NCBI RefSeq assembly: GCF_022581195.2
Contig: NC_061463.1
Coordinates: forward strand, 8,804,001 to 8,868,000
Length of the DNA: 64,000 bases
Origin: Helicoverpa zea
Lineage: Eukaryota; Arthropoda; Insecta; Lepidoptera; Noctuidae
Direction: 5' to 3'
A program made the position numbers and the translations under genes. The notes under the pieces were generated by a model that saw only the letters and a list, made by a program, of their open reading frames with translations, was not told where the DNA came from and did not search any database. Positions 13,501 to 25,400 of the stretch are shown piece by piece (positions within the stretch are counted from its first letter, which is position 1; each line of letters opens with the position of its first letter).

Positions 13501-13857
13501 TTTATTTTTATATATTTTTTTTAATAAAAACTATCCTATGTCCTTTCTCAAGTTCCAAACTATGTCTGTACCAAATTTCACACGAATCGGTTCAGTAGTT
13601 TAGGCGTGAAGAAAAGACAGACAGACAATTTACTTTCACATTTATAATATTAGTTAGGATTAGGATTAATGAAAAATACCCGTTGTATAAGGTTTTTTCA
13701 ATCATTGTGATCGCATTTAACTCACCAAATACATTTTGTTGAAAGTCTGCTGCGTAAATTCAGCAGCCGAATAAAATGTCATGTACACTGTCAAGTTGGT
13801 CAACAGAGGGCGCTTCTTCAGCGACTGCTGGAAGGCGCGCCTCAATGTACTCAGCAT
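7560..13857 (-). CDS. Mpv17/PMP22 family membrane protein, complete
   Basis: Coding exons on -: 13857-13726, 12921-12836, 8560-8448, 7789-7560 (TAG stop). All introns are GT..AG with strong donors (GTGAGT, GTAAGT, GTAAGT) and all phases agree, giving 186 residues, the usual size for the family. Recognition points are the N-terminal RRPLLTN-like segment (KKRPLLTNLTVY) with YSAAEFTQQT, the central LYYWYKLLDRKFVG, the DQFIMTP motif, and the C-terminal signature SFWIPVQTVNFSLIPSHLRV followed by a last hydrophobic helix. These match the four-helix Mpv17/PMP22/Mpv17L family of mitochondrial or peroxisomal inner membranes; members act as small channels or in mtDNA maintenance, and the exact role here is inferred only. 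The ATG is the first in frame after the 5' UTR acceptor at 13883. The intron between exons 2 and 3 hosts another gene on the opposite strand. Confidence 0.93.
9340..9529 (+). promoter_or_regulatory. probable 5' UTR of the nested KEN-box gene
   Basis: The sequence immediately upstream of the ATG is free of ATG triplets for a long stretch and contains an initiator-like TTTCAGTGA near 9465. It follows a CpG-richer block (about 9100-9330) that could hold the core promoter. The transcription start is not determined. Confidence 0.35.
9530..11723 (+). CDS. unrecognised 70-aa basic protein with a KEN box
   Basis: Three coding exons: 9530-9533 (ATG plus one base), 10774-10906, 11648-11723 (TAA stop). 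The introns have GTAAGT donors and CAG acceptors and phases match exactly. The start lies in a good context (AAACAATGG). Residues 4-28 hold 12 Lys/Arg, including a RRKKLKR cluster that could be a nuclear localisation or nucleic-acid-binding patch. A KEN tripeptide followed by IPP sits at 34-39, the classic form of the KEN degron read by the anaphase-promoting complex. RxxL (minimal D-box) motifs occur at 13-16 and 20-23, SP at 53-54 and TPR at 62-64 (possible CDK sites), and the protein ends AFLRM. A poly(A) signal follows at 11757-11762. It is nested on the opposite strand inside an intron of the Mpv17-family gene. A cell-cycle role is inference from motifs; I recognise no family. Confidence 0.72.
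11131..11181 (+). repeat. short interspersed GGTAGCA repeats
   Basis: GGTAGCA or a close variant occurs about five times within 50 bases (GGTAGCAATT, GGTAGCAACT, GGTAGCTGGT and so on). It is an irregular minisatellite in the second intron of the KEN-box gene. Confidence 0.5.
11451..11609. mobile_element. possible MITE with imperfect inverted ends
   Basis: The left end GTGTGCTTACGGAGACGCG is roughly complementary to the right end CACATCTCCGTAAATAAGCAC. The interior is GC-rich with repeated ACGCG words, unlike the flanks. The target duplication is not clear. Confidence 0.35.
11757..11762 (+). terminator. poly(A) signal of the nested KEN-box gene
   Basis: AATAAA lies 34 bases after the TAA stop of the 70-aa frame and is followed by T-rich sequence. 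It supports the reading that the small gene is a complete independent transcription unit. Confidence 0.6.
12031..12127 (-). mobile_element. tRNA-derived SINE fragment
   Basis: On - the sequence reads like a degenerate tRNA: TGGTCTAGTACTTAGTGA (A-box region), then GTCGTGGGTTCGATTCCC (B box), then CACCCAGGACAAATGTTG. This body is followed by a CTGGGTGTTA tail, as in common lepidopteran SINEs. The arms no longer fold as an intact tRNA, so it is not called as one. It lies in the Mpv17-family intron. Confidence 0.6.
12250..12445 (+). mobile_element. non-autonomous Helitron-like element
   Basis: Starts TCTATACTAATATTATAAAG and ends GGGAAAACGGCTAG followed by T: the 5'-TC and 3'-CTAG ends with A/T target of Helitrons. 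The internal phrases (CACCATTAGAAAGCTATATT, GAGTAACATAGGCTATATTT) are those of the very common lepidopteran short Helitron family. No coding capacity. Confidence 0.7.
13138..13180 (+). repeat. GT microsatellite
   Basis: An uninterrupted run of GT dinucleotides of about 20 bases (13159-13179) is preceded by a shorter interrupted GT tract. Confidence 0.85.
13270..13351 (+). tRNA. tRNA-Leu (anticodon AAG)
   Basis: The full cloverleaf is present. Acceptor stem GGTAGCG pairs with CGCTGCC (one G-U). The D arm carries GGCCGAGCGGTC. The anticodon stem CTGGT/ACCAG closes a seven-base loop TTAAGGC with AAG at 34-36. A long variable arm (class II, as in Leu) follows, and the T arm contains GGTTCGAATCC. 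The discriminator base is A and the gene is followed by a T-rich terminator (AAAATCTTTT). It lies in the first coding intron of the Mpv17-family gene on the opposite strand. Confidence 0.95.
13400..13660 (-). mobile_element. non-autonomous Helitron-like element
   Basis: Read on -, it begins TCCTAACTAATATTATAAAT and ends GGGCAAAAGCTAG before T. The interior contains ACGAATCGGTTCAGTAGTTT and CTATCCTATGTCCTTTCTCA (+ sense), phrases typical of this abundant lepidopteran family. It lies just downstream of the tRNA-Leu. Confidence 0.65.
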
Positions 13858-16051
13858 TTTGGCTTCACTTCACTGAAGATTCCTGGCGAAAAAGAAATAA
13901 TTATACCTAATACATGTACATGTACTTAATTACTATGTCTGTTGGATCTAAAGCTTTATTTTCGTACGGTTTCTTTTATTGATCTTTCCCGTCAACAATT
14001 GATCAATTTTTATACACGATAAAACGGAGGGATGCCCATTTATTTGATGAAATTTAATATTTACGTTTTCAATAAAATTAAGCATGGATTCCCTGATTTC
14101 AATATGAAAGTGCTGTGCAATAAGTATATCGTAGTACAGAATATTTCGTGGACAATTAAGTTCTGTTTTCGTTCATTACTTAGTTCATTTCGTAAAATTT
14201 CTGGCAGTGCTCATAGTTTAATTGCTAATCACATTTTTTAAGTTAACTGCTTTGATGCTAACTTCTTCAAAAAGTTTTAAAATATTGCTGTAAGTACACA
14301 CTTTGTAGAGTTTAAATGAAAAGTGAGGATACATATGCAACATTGTTGACCTCTGGTTTCTCTGAATATTTACTAATTCAACTTAGACTAATCTGCATAC
14401 TCGCATTTCACAATTCATACAGAGTGATTATGGCTTTTTATTTATTACGTATTCCTACAGTTAATTACAATTTTAACATACAAGTAATACGGAGATAAGT
14501 AAAATTACTCATATAAAGTGATGATAATATTCAGTCCACAATAAGAAAGTTCAGAGTTCAAACACTTTCACTATCAGTGACGCCGTAATCAACAAACATT
14601 GGGCTTCAGTACCTAACTTATTTATATTTATGTAAGTATTATAACAGCTGTACCTACCGTACCTGCGAAAGTTTAATCAAATCAAATAGAACGAAGGGAC
14701 AAATTACTGTGAAAATAACTTTGGAATTTTCTGTTCACCAACCGATCACATCTTACTGAAAATCGTCTGGTATAAATAAATAACGCATGAGGAATCTTAC
14801 AATAATGAAATGTTAGGAGTACAAGTTTTAAGCAGTTCCAATGAGAAACAGATTTAAGTACAATAAAATTAACTATGCAGCCTTGTTCTGAAAACATTGT
14901 CATCATGCCACACTTTGATAACACGTTTACTATCTGCGGTTTTGAATGAGATTTTCTATTAAACGTAACCCAGGTTTTAGATAACTTTAACCATGGCAAA
15001 CGAGATTGAAATATTCAAGTGTTCGTCTGTCAAGATAAACGTTTTGCCAACCTTGAATTCAATGTCCTCAAAAAAGACTGTAAAATCTGATAATATCTAT
15101 AAAAAAAAATATCGATCAATTTTTTTTATTCTAGCAATAGGCCACTTATTGAATTGATGCGTGCATTTTTTACTACCACACATTGAAAGTGAAGTTTTAA
15201 CGTTAAAGTTTGTATGTTTGTATTGTTGGGTAAAACTATTCCTCAACATTTGCCTCGCTCGCTCGCTCGTATCAATTCACGAGTTATCGAAGTCTCGCCT
15301 ATTTAAATGCTGTCAACCGAGAACAAGCATAATTCACGGTGGATATTAAACTTTGTTCTTATCGATATTGTGATGAAAGTGCATGCTTTACATTTAGGTA
15401 GACACCTACTTACATACTTAACACATACCTGTGACAAGCCAGGAAGTCTGACAACCAGTCTTGCCTAGTGGTATTGGGTTGCCCGGGTAACTGGGTTGAG
15501 GAGGACAGAGAGGCAGCCGCTCCTTGTAAAATACTGGCACTCAGCCGCATCCGGATAGACTGGAAGCCGACGCCAACATAGTACAGAATAGGCTCGGCAG
15601 ATGATACATACTTACAAGACCAACACTAGTTATATTCACTCTATCTATTGAAGAGCCCCTAGGCTTACACAACAGGATGAAGATGAATAGTTACCTACTT
15701 GACATACCTAACTGTAGGAAATATTTCGATAGACCACAATCAATTCAACACCTATCACGATATTAATTATAGACTGAAGTAGACAAAACCTCATTATATA
15801 GCATCACAACGAAACAATACCATTTCACTATAAACGAAGGAATTTCCTTTACGACAATAGATAGATATGTAAATAAGGAAGAAATGAATAGGGATACATT
15901 CTCCAAAAACTTACAATTTGATAACACTGACACGGAAAATTAACAATTTTAGCCTTGCTGAACAACAACAAACACTTCTTATTACACTATCAGAAGTTAT
16001 CGAGACCTCTATTTTAGTATATAAAGGAACACTTGTGACCGTGCGCAAGCG
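13858..16051 (-). promoter_or_regulatory. probable 5' UTR exons and promoter of the Mpv17-family gene
   Basis: On -, the stretch before the ATG (13882-13858) is preceded by a CAG acceptor (13883-13885). Upstream, a GTAAGT donor (15914-15909 on -) ends a candidate noncoding exon, 16051-15915. That exon begins near an initiator-like TCAGT (about 16050) in a somewhat GC-richer block. The link between the two is inferred from splice-site quality only. Confidence 0.4.
15429..15605. mobile_element. dispersed lepidopteran repeat, SINE-like
   Basis: GC-richer block with phrases CAGGAAGTCTGACAACCAGT, GGGTTGCCCGGGTAACTGGG and GACTGGAAGCCGACGCCAAC, which I recognise as a repeat common in moth genomes. 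No ORF; boundaries approximate. It lies in the upstream intron or promoter region of the Mpv17-family gene. Confidence 0.55.
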
Positions 16052-16109
16052 ACTGATATCAGCTATTATTCAAACCGAACTGTCCCCTCCGTACTGTAGT
16101 CAATTGTGA

Positions 16110-18340
16110 ATTGACTTCAATGGAATAATTAAGAGGCGTCGTGTTTCTTGGTTCAACATCGACTTGTTTAAATCTGAACGTGTTTTGAGTATCACCTTGG
16201 TAGAAAGGGGGATCTAGACCTCGGATCAGTCGTGTAAACTTTAGGGATTACCTAAGTATCACCAGAGTCGCCTATAAGCTGACTTGCTATAAGTATTCTA
16301 GCTCCTGAAATCCTTAAAAAAATAATTGTGGTTATCCTATTAGAATTATGGTTGATTTTTTCAGTGGTCATCAGAGAAGAATTCTAAAGTTCTGAATAAT
16401 CACTTGAGTGAACACGATTATAAGTGTGAATCTGTATCAAGGTGCTTCAAATAAAGGCTTTGCAAATAAAGCGGTTCTACTTGACACATTGCCTTCAATA
16501 TTGGGCTGTTTACCTCACATTGGAAGACTGACCATGAATACCTACCGGTTTTTATCTTCCCGAAGATATAGATCTCAAAAAAAATGTAAGTCTTGTACTT
16601 ACGTACTTTTGATTCAGATCATAATAGGGATTTAGTCAGTAGATATCGCGTGTTCCTTCACCTGAAAATCACTTTTACACAGTTCATACTTTTAATTTCT
16701 ATTTTATTTATGGCTCCTTCGTAATTTTCGAAGATTTTGCACATTAAGATTTCGATGATATAAAAAAAACCTTTGACATTATAGTGATTATAACTGACAA
16801 CCGTATTTTTAAAGTGTTACCAATAGTCAGTAATTAGAGTAGCAGAGGCAAAATAAAAACTTTTTTTAGATACATGGTAAGATGCTCAAATGTAGTCAAA
16901 AAAATCCTAAGATGGAACCCTGGACAACGCCTATTTATAAGACGAACTTAAAACAGCCGCAGTGCGGCGTATTGCTCTGTCAACATTTTAGGGAAGTTTT
17001 TCATTTCAGTAGAGCAAAAGAAATTTAACTTCTCTTTCCTCAAAGCAGGGCAAAATATTTTTGATGTTCAAGACCATTTTGTCATCAAATTAAAATTCTG
17101 AGCTAGTTTTCTTCAATCGTTTCGTGATATCAGCAGCACGCAATAAATACCTGTGTATATCTCCAAAAATATGAGTTGTACATAACTTTTCCTGTTTTAT
17201 TAATGGACTAAACAAAACTTCGTCACTGGTATATTGGATTTATTTACTATTCTAACTATTTCAATAATCAATTTGTGACGAAACCGAATTTGAAACGACC
17301 AAGTTGGGAATCTAAAAAAATGAAAGATCTTACCTTTTATATCCAAAGTGGTATAGTTATGTATATGTATTTCAGGGTCTTAGTAACAAGTCACATTTGA
17401 GAGTTAACTGTACAAACACTGGAATTATATTATTTGATAAGGCACGTCTGGATTACAAAACCAACTTCAATACAATGATTGCGTTGATAAAAGATAACAG
17501 TTCTCAAGAAAAAAACGTATTAACGAGTTATAATACGTCTTTAAATAACTAAGTTCTTCTAAATTTAGTTTTTGTCTTTCCTGCAGCTGTCTTTGTTTAG
17601 AACAAAGCACAGGAAAATGGTGATGAAGCGGGAAAACGTTATTTAGGTAGATTCTCGCAAACCAAAAAAAATAATTGGGTAGGGGCACCCTTGGCCAGAA
17701 AAATATTTAATTGAAAGATAATCGAATAAAATATTAATGCTCACTTAAAGTTTTTACATTAACTCTACAAAAGATAGCTAGAGGTACCTTCGTCGTCTCT
17801 ATATACGAAAAGAGAAACTCCTGCTTGTTCATTTAATGTTTAGTTCTTTATTAGTAAACTACTCTTATTTCATAATTCATATTAAAATATACAGATGATC
17901 TCAAACATGATTGTTTTTCCTTGTGCGTCTGAACCTTCTAAGCATAGAGCCTTTAACGGGCCAACTGCTAATGCTAAACCTGTTTCATTGCTCGAAGGCT
18001 TACACACCTCTTACACATACTTAGCTAATTCCGAGAAAAATATAACTTCGTAATATTAGGAAGATTAACATCTAGACAACGGACTCTACCTGTGCGAAAT
18101 AAGAATGCATTTCAAATAAATTAATCAAATTTCCAGTATCCTCAGCTGTTAGTTTACCAATTCTATTAGCAAAGAATTTTAGTTTGTTTTATCCAATTTT
18201 AGCGTTTCTGTCATCAACGAACCGTTGCAACCTGTTGCACGTCGAAATCAGCGTGACAACGGAATCACCACGTTGCGAGATTTGCGTGGAATTTTAGTAA
18301 TTTTCTAATTGTTTTAGCTGAATTATAAACTGCAGTTAAT
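16110..18340. other. gene-free stretch, nothing recognisable
   Basis: AT-rich sequence with only short chance ORFs on both strands. No repeat ends, splice-bounded exons or RNA genes were recognised. Confidence 0.4.
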
Positions 18341-18379
18341 AAGAAAAGTTAATTGTGCAATATAGTAACTGAAAAGAGA

Positions 18380-18540
18380 GAATTTAGAGACCTAGAGACA
18401 GTAATACCGGCTCGTGGAGTTAAAAATTTGAATCGCACGGCGCGAGCGGAGTGGGGGTCGCCGTGGTTGCCCGTGCCAGGTAACAGGAGGTACGGCGGCA
18501 CAGTGGACCGATGTGCGTTGTTTTGCGGACAAAATTAATT
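18380..18540 (+). promoter_or_regulatory. CpG-richer block with a donor, possible first exon
   Basis: A GC-rich stretch containing GCACGGCGCGAGCGGAGTGG ends at CCAG followed by GTAACA (donor at 18480). It stands out from AT-rich flanks and could be the end of a noncoding first exon on +. There is no direct evidence of transcription. Confidence 0.25.
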
Positions 18541-19074
18541 TCAACTTTTTTTATTACTGTTTTTTTTTGGAATGAATTTGTGTTTATTTTTCTTTACTAT
18601 TCTGCTTAATTAAATGTAAGGCTTAGAAGAGATCTGTTTTAAAGGTTTCTTAGAATATTTTTTTAACGTAATATTATACCCAGTGATAAAAATGAGTTTT
18701 TAAACAAACGTGTCGCACAAACGTTGTGTTTGTTTTCATTACAAACCCTATAAACAAAGCTTGTTTCTTAAATCTTAAAAAATCGCTAGAGTGTTTAAGT
18801 CTTAAACTGTCTGATTACCAGTAATTAACCGCACAAACATCTCATAACTTATGTTTTTAAGCGAAAAAGTAGTACATTTTCTGAAAAACTCATGCATTAT
18901 CCACATCCAGGTTAAACGTTTGCGCAGTCACGAAACGAATCATATAAATAATTCTAAACATTTGTCTGGAAAGTGGAACACCGTGCGTTCTTGAAGCTTA
19001 GCGGTCGTCCTCCCTCCCACGTCACTGCGTATCTCTCTCTGACAGCATCTCGCTATCTCTGTCTAGCAGCGTAT

Positions 19075-19399
19075 TCAGTCACCGCGGAACTGTAGCGTAT
19101 TTCACAGGTGTGTTGATTGAGTGCGTGATGTTCTACGATCGTAAATAAAACCAGTTATAACAATAATAGTGCTTATATTGTGAAAATATAAAAGTGAAAT
19201 AGCAAATCTTCTGTAATAACTGCAGCTGTGTTGTTAATTTAACATTGTTTTCTTGAATTTGTGACCAAGTGGTGCGTTTCGAAACAGTGACAACAAGTTT
19301 TTCTTGTGTTGTGAGTTCAGTCCTTGAGTCGGAGGCTTTATCGTCGTCTACGACGCCTGTCCCGCTGCTTGTTCGCTTGGCGGGCAATTCGTGGTCAAG
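19075..19399 (+). promoter_or_regulatory. candidate promoter and noncoding first exon
   Basis: An initiator-like ATTCAGTCACC (TCAGT at 19075-19079) follows a pyrimidine-rich GC-richer block. About 320 bases later GGTCAAG is followed by GTATGC, a usable donor at 19400. The segment lacks a long + ORF. It fits a 5' UTR exon of a + strand gene whose coding exons lie further right; this link is inference. Confidence 0.3.
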
Positions 19400-19409
19400 G
19401 TATGCATCA

Positions 19410-22400
19410 AGCCCTTAATTTACTAGTAAAAATCAAAAAAACTCTGCATTACAAATAAACACCGTTGATTAGTTCCACGTCACTGAACAAGTGTTACTTT
19501 TTAAAAGAAAATTTAAGGTAAAAGTTCACTTTCGAAATTACGCTGCGTCTCTACCATGTGCAACTTCATTCATTGAACACCAAAAATATTAGATTTTTGT
19601 TTTTCCAAAACAATTTTTATTCAAATAGTCTTCAAAAACTCCCATAATCAGCTAAATGTTAAAAAACGCTCTTTTTCCACTTGTTACCGTGGGGTTCGTC
19701 ATCAGCGTCAGGTGCTCTTTTGTGGAGAGTACTCGAGTGTAATGTGTTAAAATGGGGAGCCTTATCTATGTTTACTCTACTACCTGCTCCAACGAGCCTA
19801 CACAAGTATCATGGGATATCAACACTATCACACGTAATTATTTCACTCATATACCGTGCTTTCTACTTTTAGATCTGCTCTATATTGATTCAGTGATATA
19901 AGATTCCAACAGTTTTTACTTAAACTAATTCTAGTTATCCACTGACCACGTTGTAGTATAGATAGTTCAATTTATTTATAAAACCTCAATCGTAAAGTTG
20001 TTTCCACCATCAGCAAAGTTTTTGTAAAACTATGCCGTCCGTGACCGCACGACCGGCATTCCGACAATGCATCTCTCTGGTCGTGACTCACCTCGCTGGC
20101 ACGTCACCGTGATGTCACTGCATCCAGGTACCAAATAAACTCACTGGTTTACTACCTTTGTTATTCTTCCTAAGAATATAAACAAAAAACCACAAGATTC
20201 CACTGATTATGAGACCTGACAAGAATATAAACTACTCACGTTGTATTCGTCGCTGCTCGTAGCTGAATATAAATAAGTATCAGCTTATTTACGAGAGCAA
20301 TAATACATAATGCAGTGTCCGTAGTCACAAGTTTTAATATGGTTAATGCAACAACTCTTAACGACATCGTGCCCCAGCATGTGATCAAGCATTAAGAAAA
20401 TTCGTTACAACAACATACCACCAATCTCATGTGTCAAATCGTAGTCGAGGTCCTTTCCTCGGAACAAGACTCATTCACTCACTGATACAATGGTATTATT
20501 CTTAAACTTCACGACGCTATACCCTTCCGAATGGATATACACGAGAATGGATCTAAAAATTATTTCCGCTAATTCAATCGTTCTCCTAGCCCATTTCAGT
20601 TATAGTTCAATCGATCGAATCGGATCGGAGGTGATATCTTCTATAGCTTTTTGAGAAGCATGAAAGGAACAAAAAAGGTCAATTGAAGTTCAATCAGAAT
20701 TCGTTTCTTGCTATGGAGAGTGAACGTTGCAAGTTGGATTCACAGAAATTTTCTCGACGTAATACATTCAACTCTTTTAGCATTATCTCTTATGTAACTC
20801 AGCAGATTACAATTTCTCTTTTTTTCTACGCAAAGTAGAAACTGGAACTTGTCTTTTAAAACTGGCAAGTATTGTGCACGTTTGTGTTCTTTGAAACTTG
20901 TAATAACTTTGCAGTTTGCTAAAGATTAGTAGTTAAACAATGATGTTCATGAAGCGGCGAAGACTGGTATTGTCTTTGATCCCGGACGTAACGGTGTTAA
21001 TCCATGCCCCGGGGCTTAACTTTACAATGCGACATTGTTCTTGTATTCAAACAACATGACTAACATTGCACCTAGGTGTACCATTCGAAGAATGTTATTA
21101 TTCTTGCCCTAAAATCACTTTCTCAAACAAATAATGATGATCAGTTTTCATGTAATCTATTGGCATGGCACGTAATCTATTAATTTGACTGCTAGCATTG
21201 TGTAATTCGACCGCAATAATGTGATGCTTAACTCATTATGACTAAGCATTTGAAATATGTATCTAGTTTTTACATACAGGTAATTGTAGAAATTCCCACA
21301 GTTCATCGAAAATTTTCGTTGACTCAACAACATAGTCGCGATCCTTAATTGTTGAAAAACACGAACACATCTCGGTTGTGTTTACAAACTATTGCAACAG
21401 TTTGTAAACTTTGAACTAGTGGCCGTACACGCATTCCGAGCCATGTGCCTCCATAACAATAGTAATTCTAATTTCAAATTCATTTTAATACTCCGCATTT
21501 TTTCCTAGAAAATGATAATTTGCGCCAGTGTGCATCAACTGGGGCAAATAATTGCGACATGGTTTCATTTTGATTTTGTGTTATTTATTACGATGATTTT
21601 GCAGATTTCAAGTTCAAATTACTTAAATATCTTCAATATTTTAATTAATACTCAGATAAAACCTACATGGCTTTATAATTATTTCGCTCAACAAAACCTC
21701 TACTGGCTCTATGTGCCATCGTTTACATACAGATGTCTTCATTTCTTCTTTAGGTACTGCTTTCCAATATGTTCCTTACCAGAAATGAATAAAAAACACA
21801 AAACACCCAGCATGAAAATCACTTGAGGTTGAGGCACAGGCACCTTATTCCTGCCAAGAAGCCGTACGGGAGTTTCTCTAGCTAGGCATCGAAATCATAA
21901 ACCCAACCATCTTATCTGCATTGTCATGGTATCAGCCCCAAGATTCAAAACCTCTCGGCGCAAATTAAATCATTCAAACCCATAACCCACCGGTGAAAGT
22001 ATGTCTAAAGTACGGCCCAGTTCTCCACAGACTATACAAGTGCGATAGACAAGACTTTTACTCGCTTTTGCTTAATATTTAACCTTAAACTAGTTTCGTT
22101 GGGTAACGGACAACGGTCTGGCTGCTCAGATAAATGCTAAATGACAATTTGAGCAATCAACGAGATTAACTGATCTTGCCTAATAGCGCGTATGGCGAAG
22201 CGGAACTTGGCGTATTTTGATTAACTGTAGATTTTTAAATCACTTAATTTCAGGTAGAGATTGAGCTCGTTTAATTTCAAGCTGCGAAATAGCACTGGGT
22301 TACCTTAACTGACAATGGTTACTAAATATTAGAGGCTGGGAGGCAAATACGATAAACTGACTCCGTATCCCATAAATCACACATAAATCATTATTAAAAA

Positions 22401-25400
22401 CCAGCACCATCAAATTCCATTTCCATCAAATGACAAATCAATCCATCAACGAACTAACAGTCAGAAACACATCATACTATCATCGATCATCACAACTTAC
22501 AACCGAGAATCGATTCACGAAACAACAGCCTACTCGTTAATCGTAAATCGTCTTTGTCTTGTCTCTAATAATAGGTTTAACTGAATGCCAATGGGGAAAG
22601 GTCAGGGAAGGTCACCCTCCCTATTTCCCACGGCGTCTGGGTGTATAGGAAGCCGTATAAAAACCCTCGAAACTCCTCAGGAACAGAGGAAGTTTCACGG
22701 TACGTTGAACACCGTAATGGGGTGCATGAATTATAAAAAGGATACACTGTAATATTGCTGCGGTATGAGTAACCTAATCCTGTTGTTATTCTTATTCTGT
22801 GTTGACGTAATCTTAGAATAATTTTATATGTTTTCTTGACATCGATAACACATTTATTTGTGGTAAACTGTCACTGTGTATTGCAGTGGAATTGCTTCAG
22901 TTTTTTTTTAAAATCCCAGCTAATTTTCCAGGTAAAAGTGAACATAAAGCCATTTCTCATCTAGCCTTTGACTTTAATGGGTCTGTCTGTAACTCCCCCC
23001 TGTTAAAACTAAGGTATAAAAACACCCACTTCGTATTTTAATGAACAGTGAAATAAGTGCTGCTGTCATCGCTCTTGTATTTTTAACATTGTCAACTCTA
23101 AACTTAAAGGGGTGACAAGAGTTACGAGGTTTCACATACCGAAAAAGTCCGTAAGACTTTCTATGAATAAATTGAGATAATCGCTTACTTTACTTCAAAA
23201 AATACAAGGCCACTTTAACAATTAATCTGACAAGCTCTACAACGAATAACATTAAATGCGTAAATCCTTAGACACCCTAATCTGAGAGGAAAAAATAAGC
23301 TCTTGAGCTGTTTAGGTTCGAGCTATGGCTCCAAGAGATGTACAAAATAGTATGGTTAAATGATACAGGTTTATGAGCAATGAATGAAACAAAAGTATAG
23401 TAAGTACTACCCAAATTCCTTTTTGATTTACCTACTGAGATTTACCATGACCTGCTTTCTCTATTGAAATGTTAGGTTACTTATTTGTGGTCTCTGTACC
23501 TTAAGGGAACCATATCTAAGCTATATAGTGTTCTACGCCTACTTTTAAATATTTCCCATGTAAATCAAAACGTAATAAAATTAACAATTCATAAAATTCT
23601 CACCATTTTTTTCCAATTAGCTATCGGAAACGGAACTCTTGTCATTTATCTTTTTCTTCTCAATCAATAACAGAGGTAATTTCTTTGATGATTACAATAA
23701 TGAACAATCGGGTACATATGAGCTTTCCAATAGATGAATGGAGCTTTCTCGCAGTCTAGAAATGTCATCAGCATCACAATCAGTCCACGTGCATAACCTG
23801 TAGAAGCGGCTTTCTCGATGTGACTCAGTTCTTATCACCCATTGTGGGTACGGAGCGCACGCGCATACGATTCAAATGATTTACCACGATTACGCACCCA
23901 GGTACATACCTTTCTTGCTATCCAGCTTGTACGAGAAAGGAGTAAAGGAGAAAGAATAACGGATGCCTGTGGAAGGTATTAAGTATTGTCGAGGCGAATT
24001 GTTTAACTTGACCTAGCTGCAGAACATTTGATTTGCATAGCAAAGTGTTTATTTTTATTTATTTTGATGATTGAAACGTTTATTTTCTATTCAAGTTAGA
24101 AAACCAGAACCTCGACACCTTTAACTCTACTTCTGTTCGAATTCCAGATGTTTTCATTCGATATTAATAGTGTAATATAAAATGATTAAATTAATTAGAA
24201 TCATTTATATCAATTGCACTAACACAGCCTCCGTTTTACCTTCTCTAATGACTTGAGTTAACCCACATTTTAAATGAACATCATTAACGTTATCCGTCCT
24301 TAATGATGAAACGTAGGTACCGATACCTTTCTGCGCCTAAAATAACTGCTAGCCGTGTGTTTCTTCTCAGAGGTAAAAAGAATACAATTCAATGAGACAT
24401 TTCAGAATAACACGGATACTCCGGTGAATCCGTTCTGTGTTGGATAGGTACCTATAAGCAATTTATTTTCTCCAAATATGGTCATTGCGACACGGTTTGA
24501 TATCAAATCGAGTATCATATATCATATGCCCGTCTGCCAAAGTCAATCCTTTCGTTGTTTATAAAGATAGGTCACAAATAACCCAACTGAAACAATCATA
24601 ATTGTTGTAATTGTGTTTGTAATTACATACCTACCTGTTTATCTGGTAACAAGATACACCAATGTTCTGGCGGGATATCGGGACGTTATTGACGTGGCCT
24701 GACACCGAACATCGGGTTAGTATCATGTTATTCCCTCGGCGTACCAATCCGCCCACTTCCGTTCATCGACAGTTGGGGTAACATGGAGGACGAAATGACT
24801 AGCGGAGGTGCCATACCGGAAAATCACCTTAGAAAGTAGCGCGCCAAAATGCGAGTGAGCAGGCGACGAGGAACGTTATAGTTTTCGCCCTTATATGCCT
24901 TCTATGGGCACGACCATTTTTTGTAATACCAAAAATCGCTGACAGATGCCTCAAAGAACCCGCACTAGTTATCACTCGTAACTGATCCTTTTGGTCATGC
25001 CCACCGTACGAATTTGACCTAGATGAAGGTGCCAGACCTACCTACATTACGGCATCTCCGCTCATCTTTCCTTACTCCGTGTGGGGTACTGTTACACGGA
25101 CTGCGGTAATGTCCATCTAGCTGGACTATGGTGGTCACGCGATCGTGTGCACTCGCCTTACGCAATGGATGTGATCGTTTGTTTTATAGTTTTATTTAAC
25201 TTATGTTATGAAATCTATCAGCATTTTATCGCGATTTTATTAGATTTTGACGGATTATGAAAATTTTATTTTTATTCAGATCATTGTTTTCCTGATTGTC
25301 ATTTTCTAGTAAAGTCCTTCTAATGCTATGCTTAGTCTGGATTGGTTGGAGTTCCTCCGCGTCGAATTAAGTAGAAACATCTAAAGCGGTAGGCTGATTA

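Noticed and set aside
19133..19387. 84-codon - strand frame over the candidate 5' UTR exon
   Set aside because: It needs a TTG start and ends in low-complexity sequence; it is probably the shadow of a 5' UTR.
21512..21826. 104-codon + frame
   Set aside because: Phe/Ile/Tyr-rich, as expected for AT-rich noncoding DNA; no domain or splice context.
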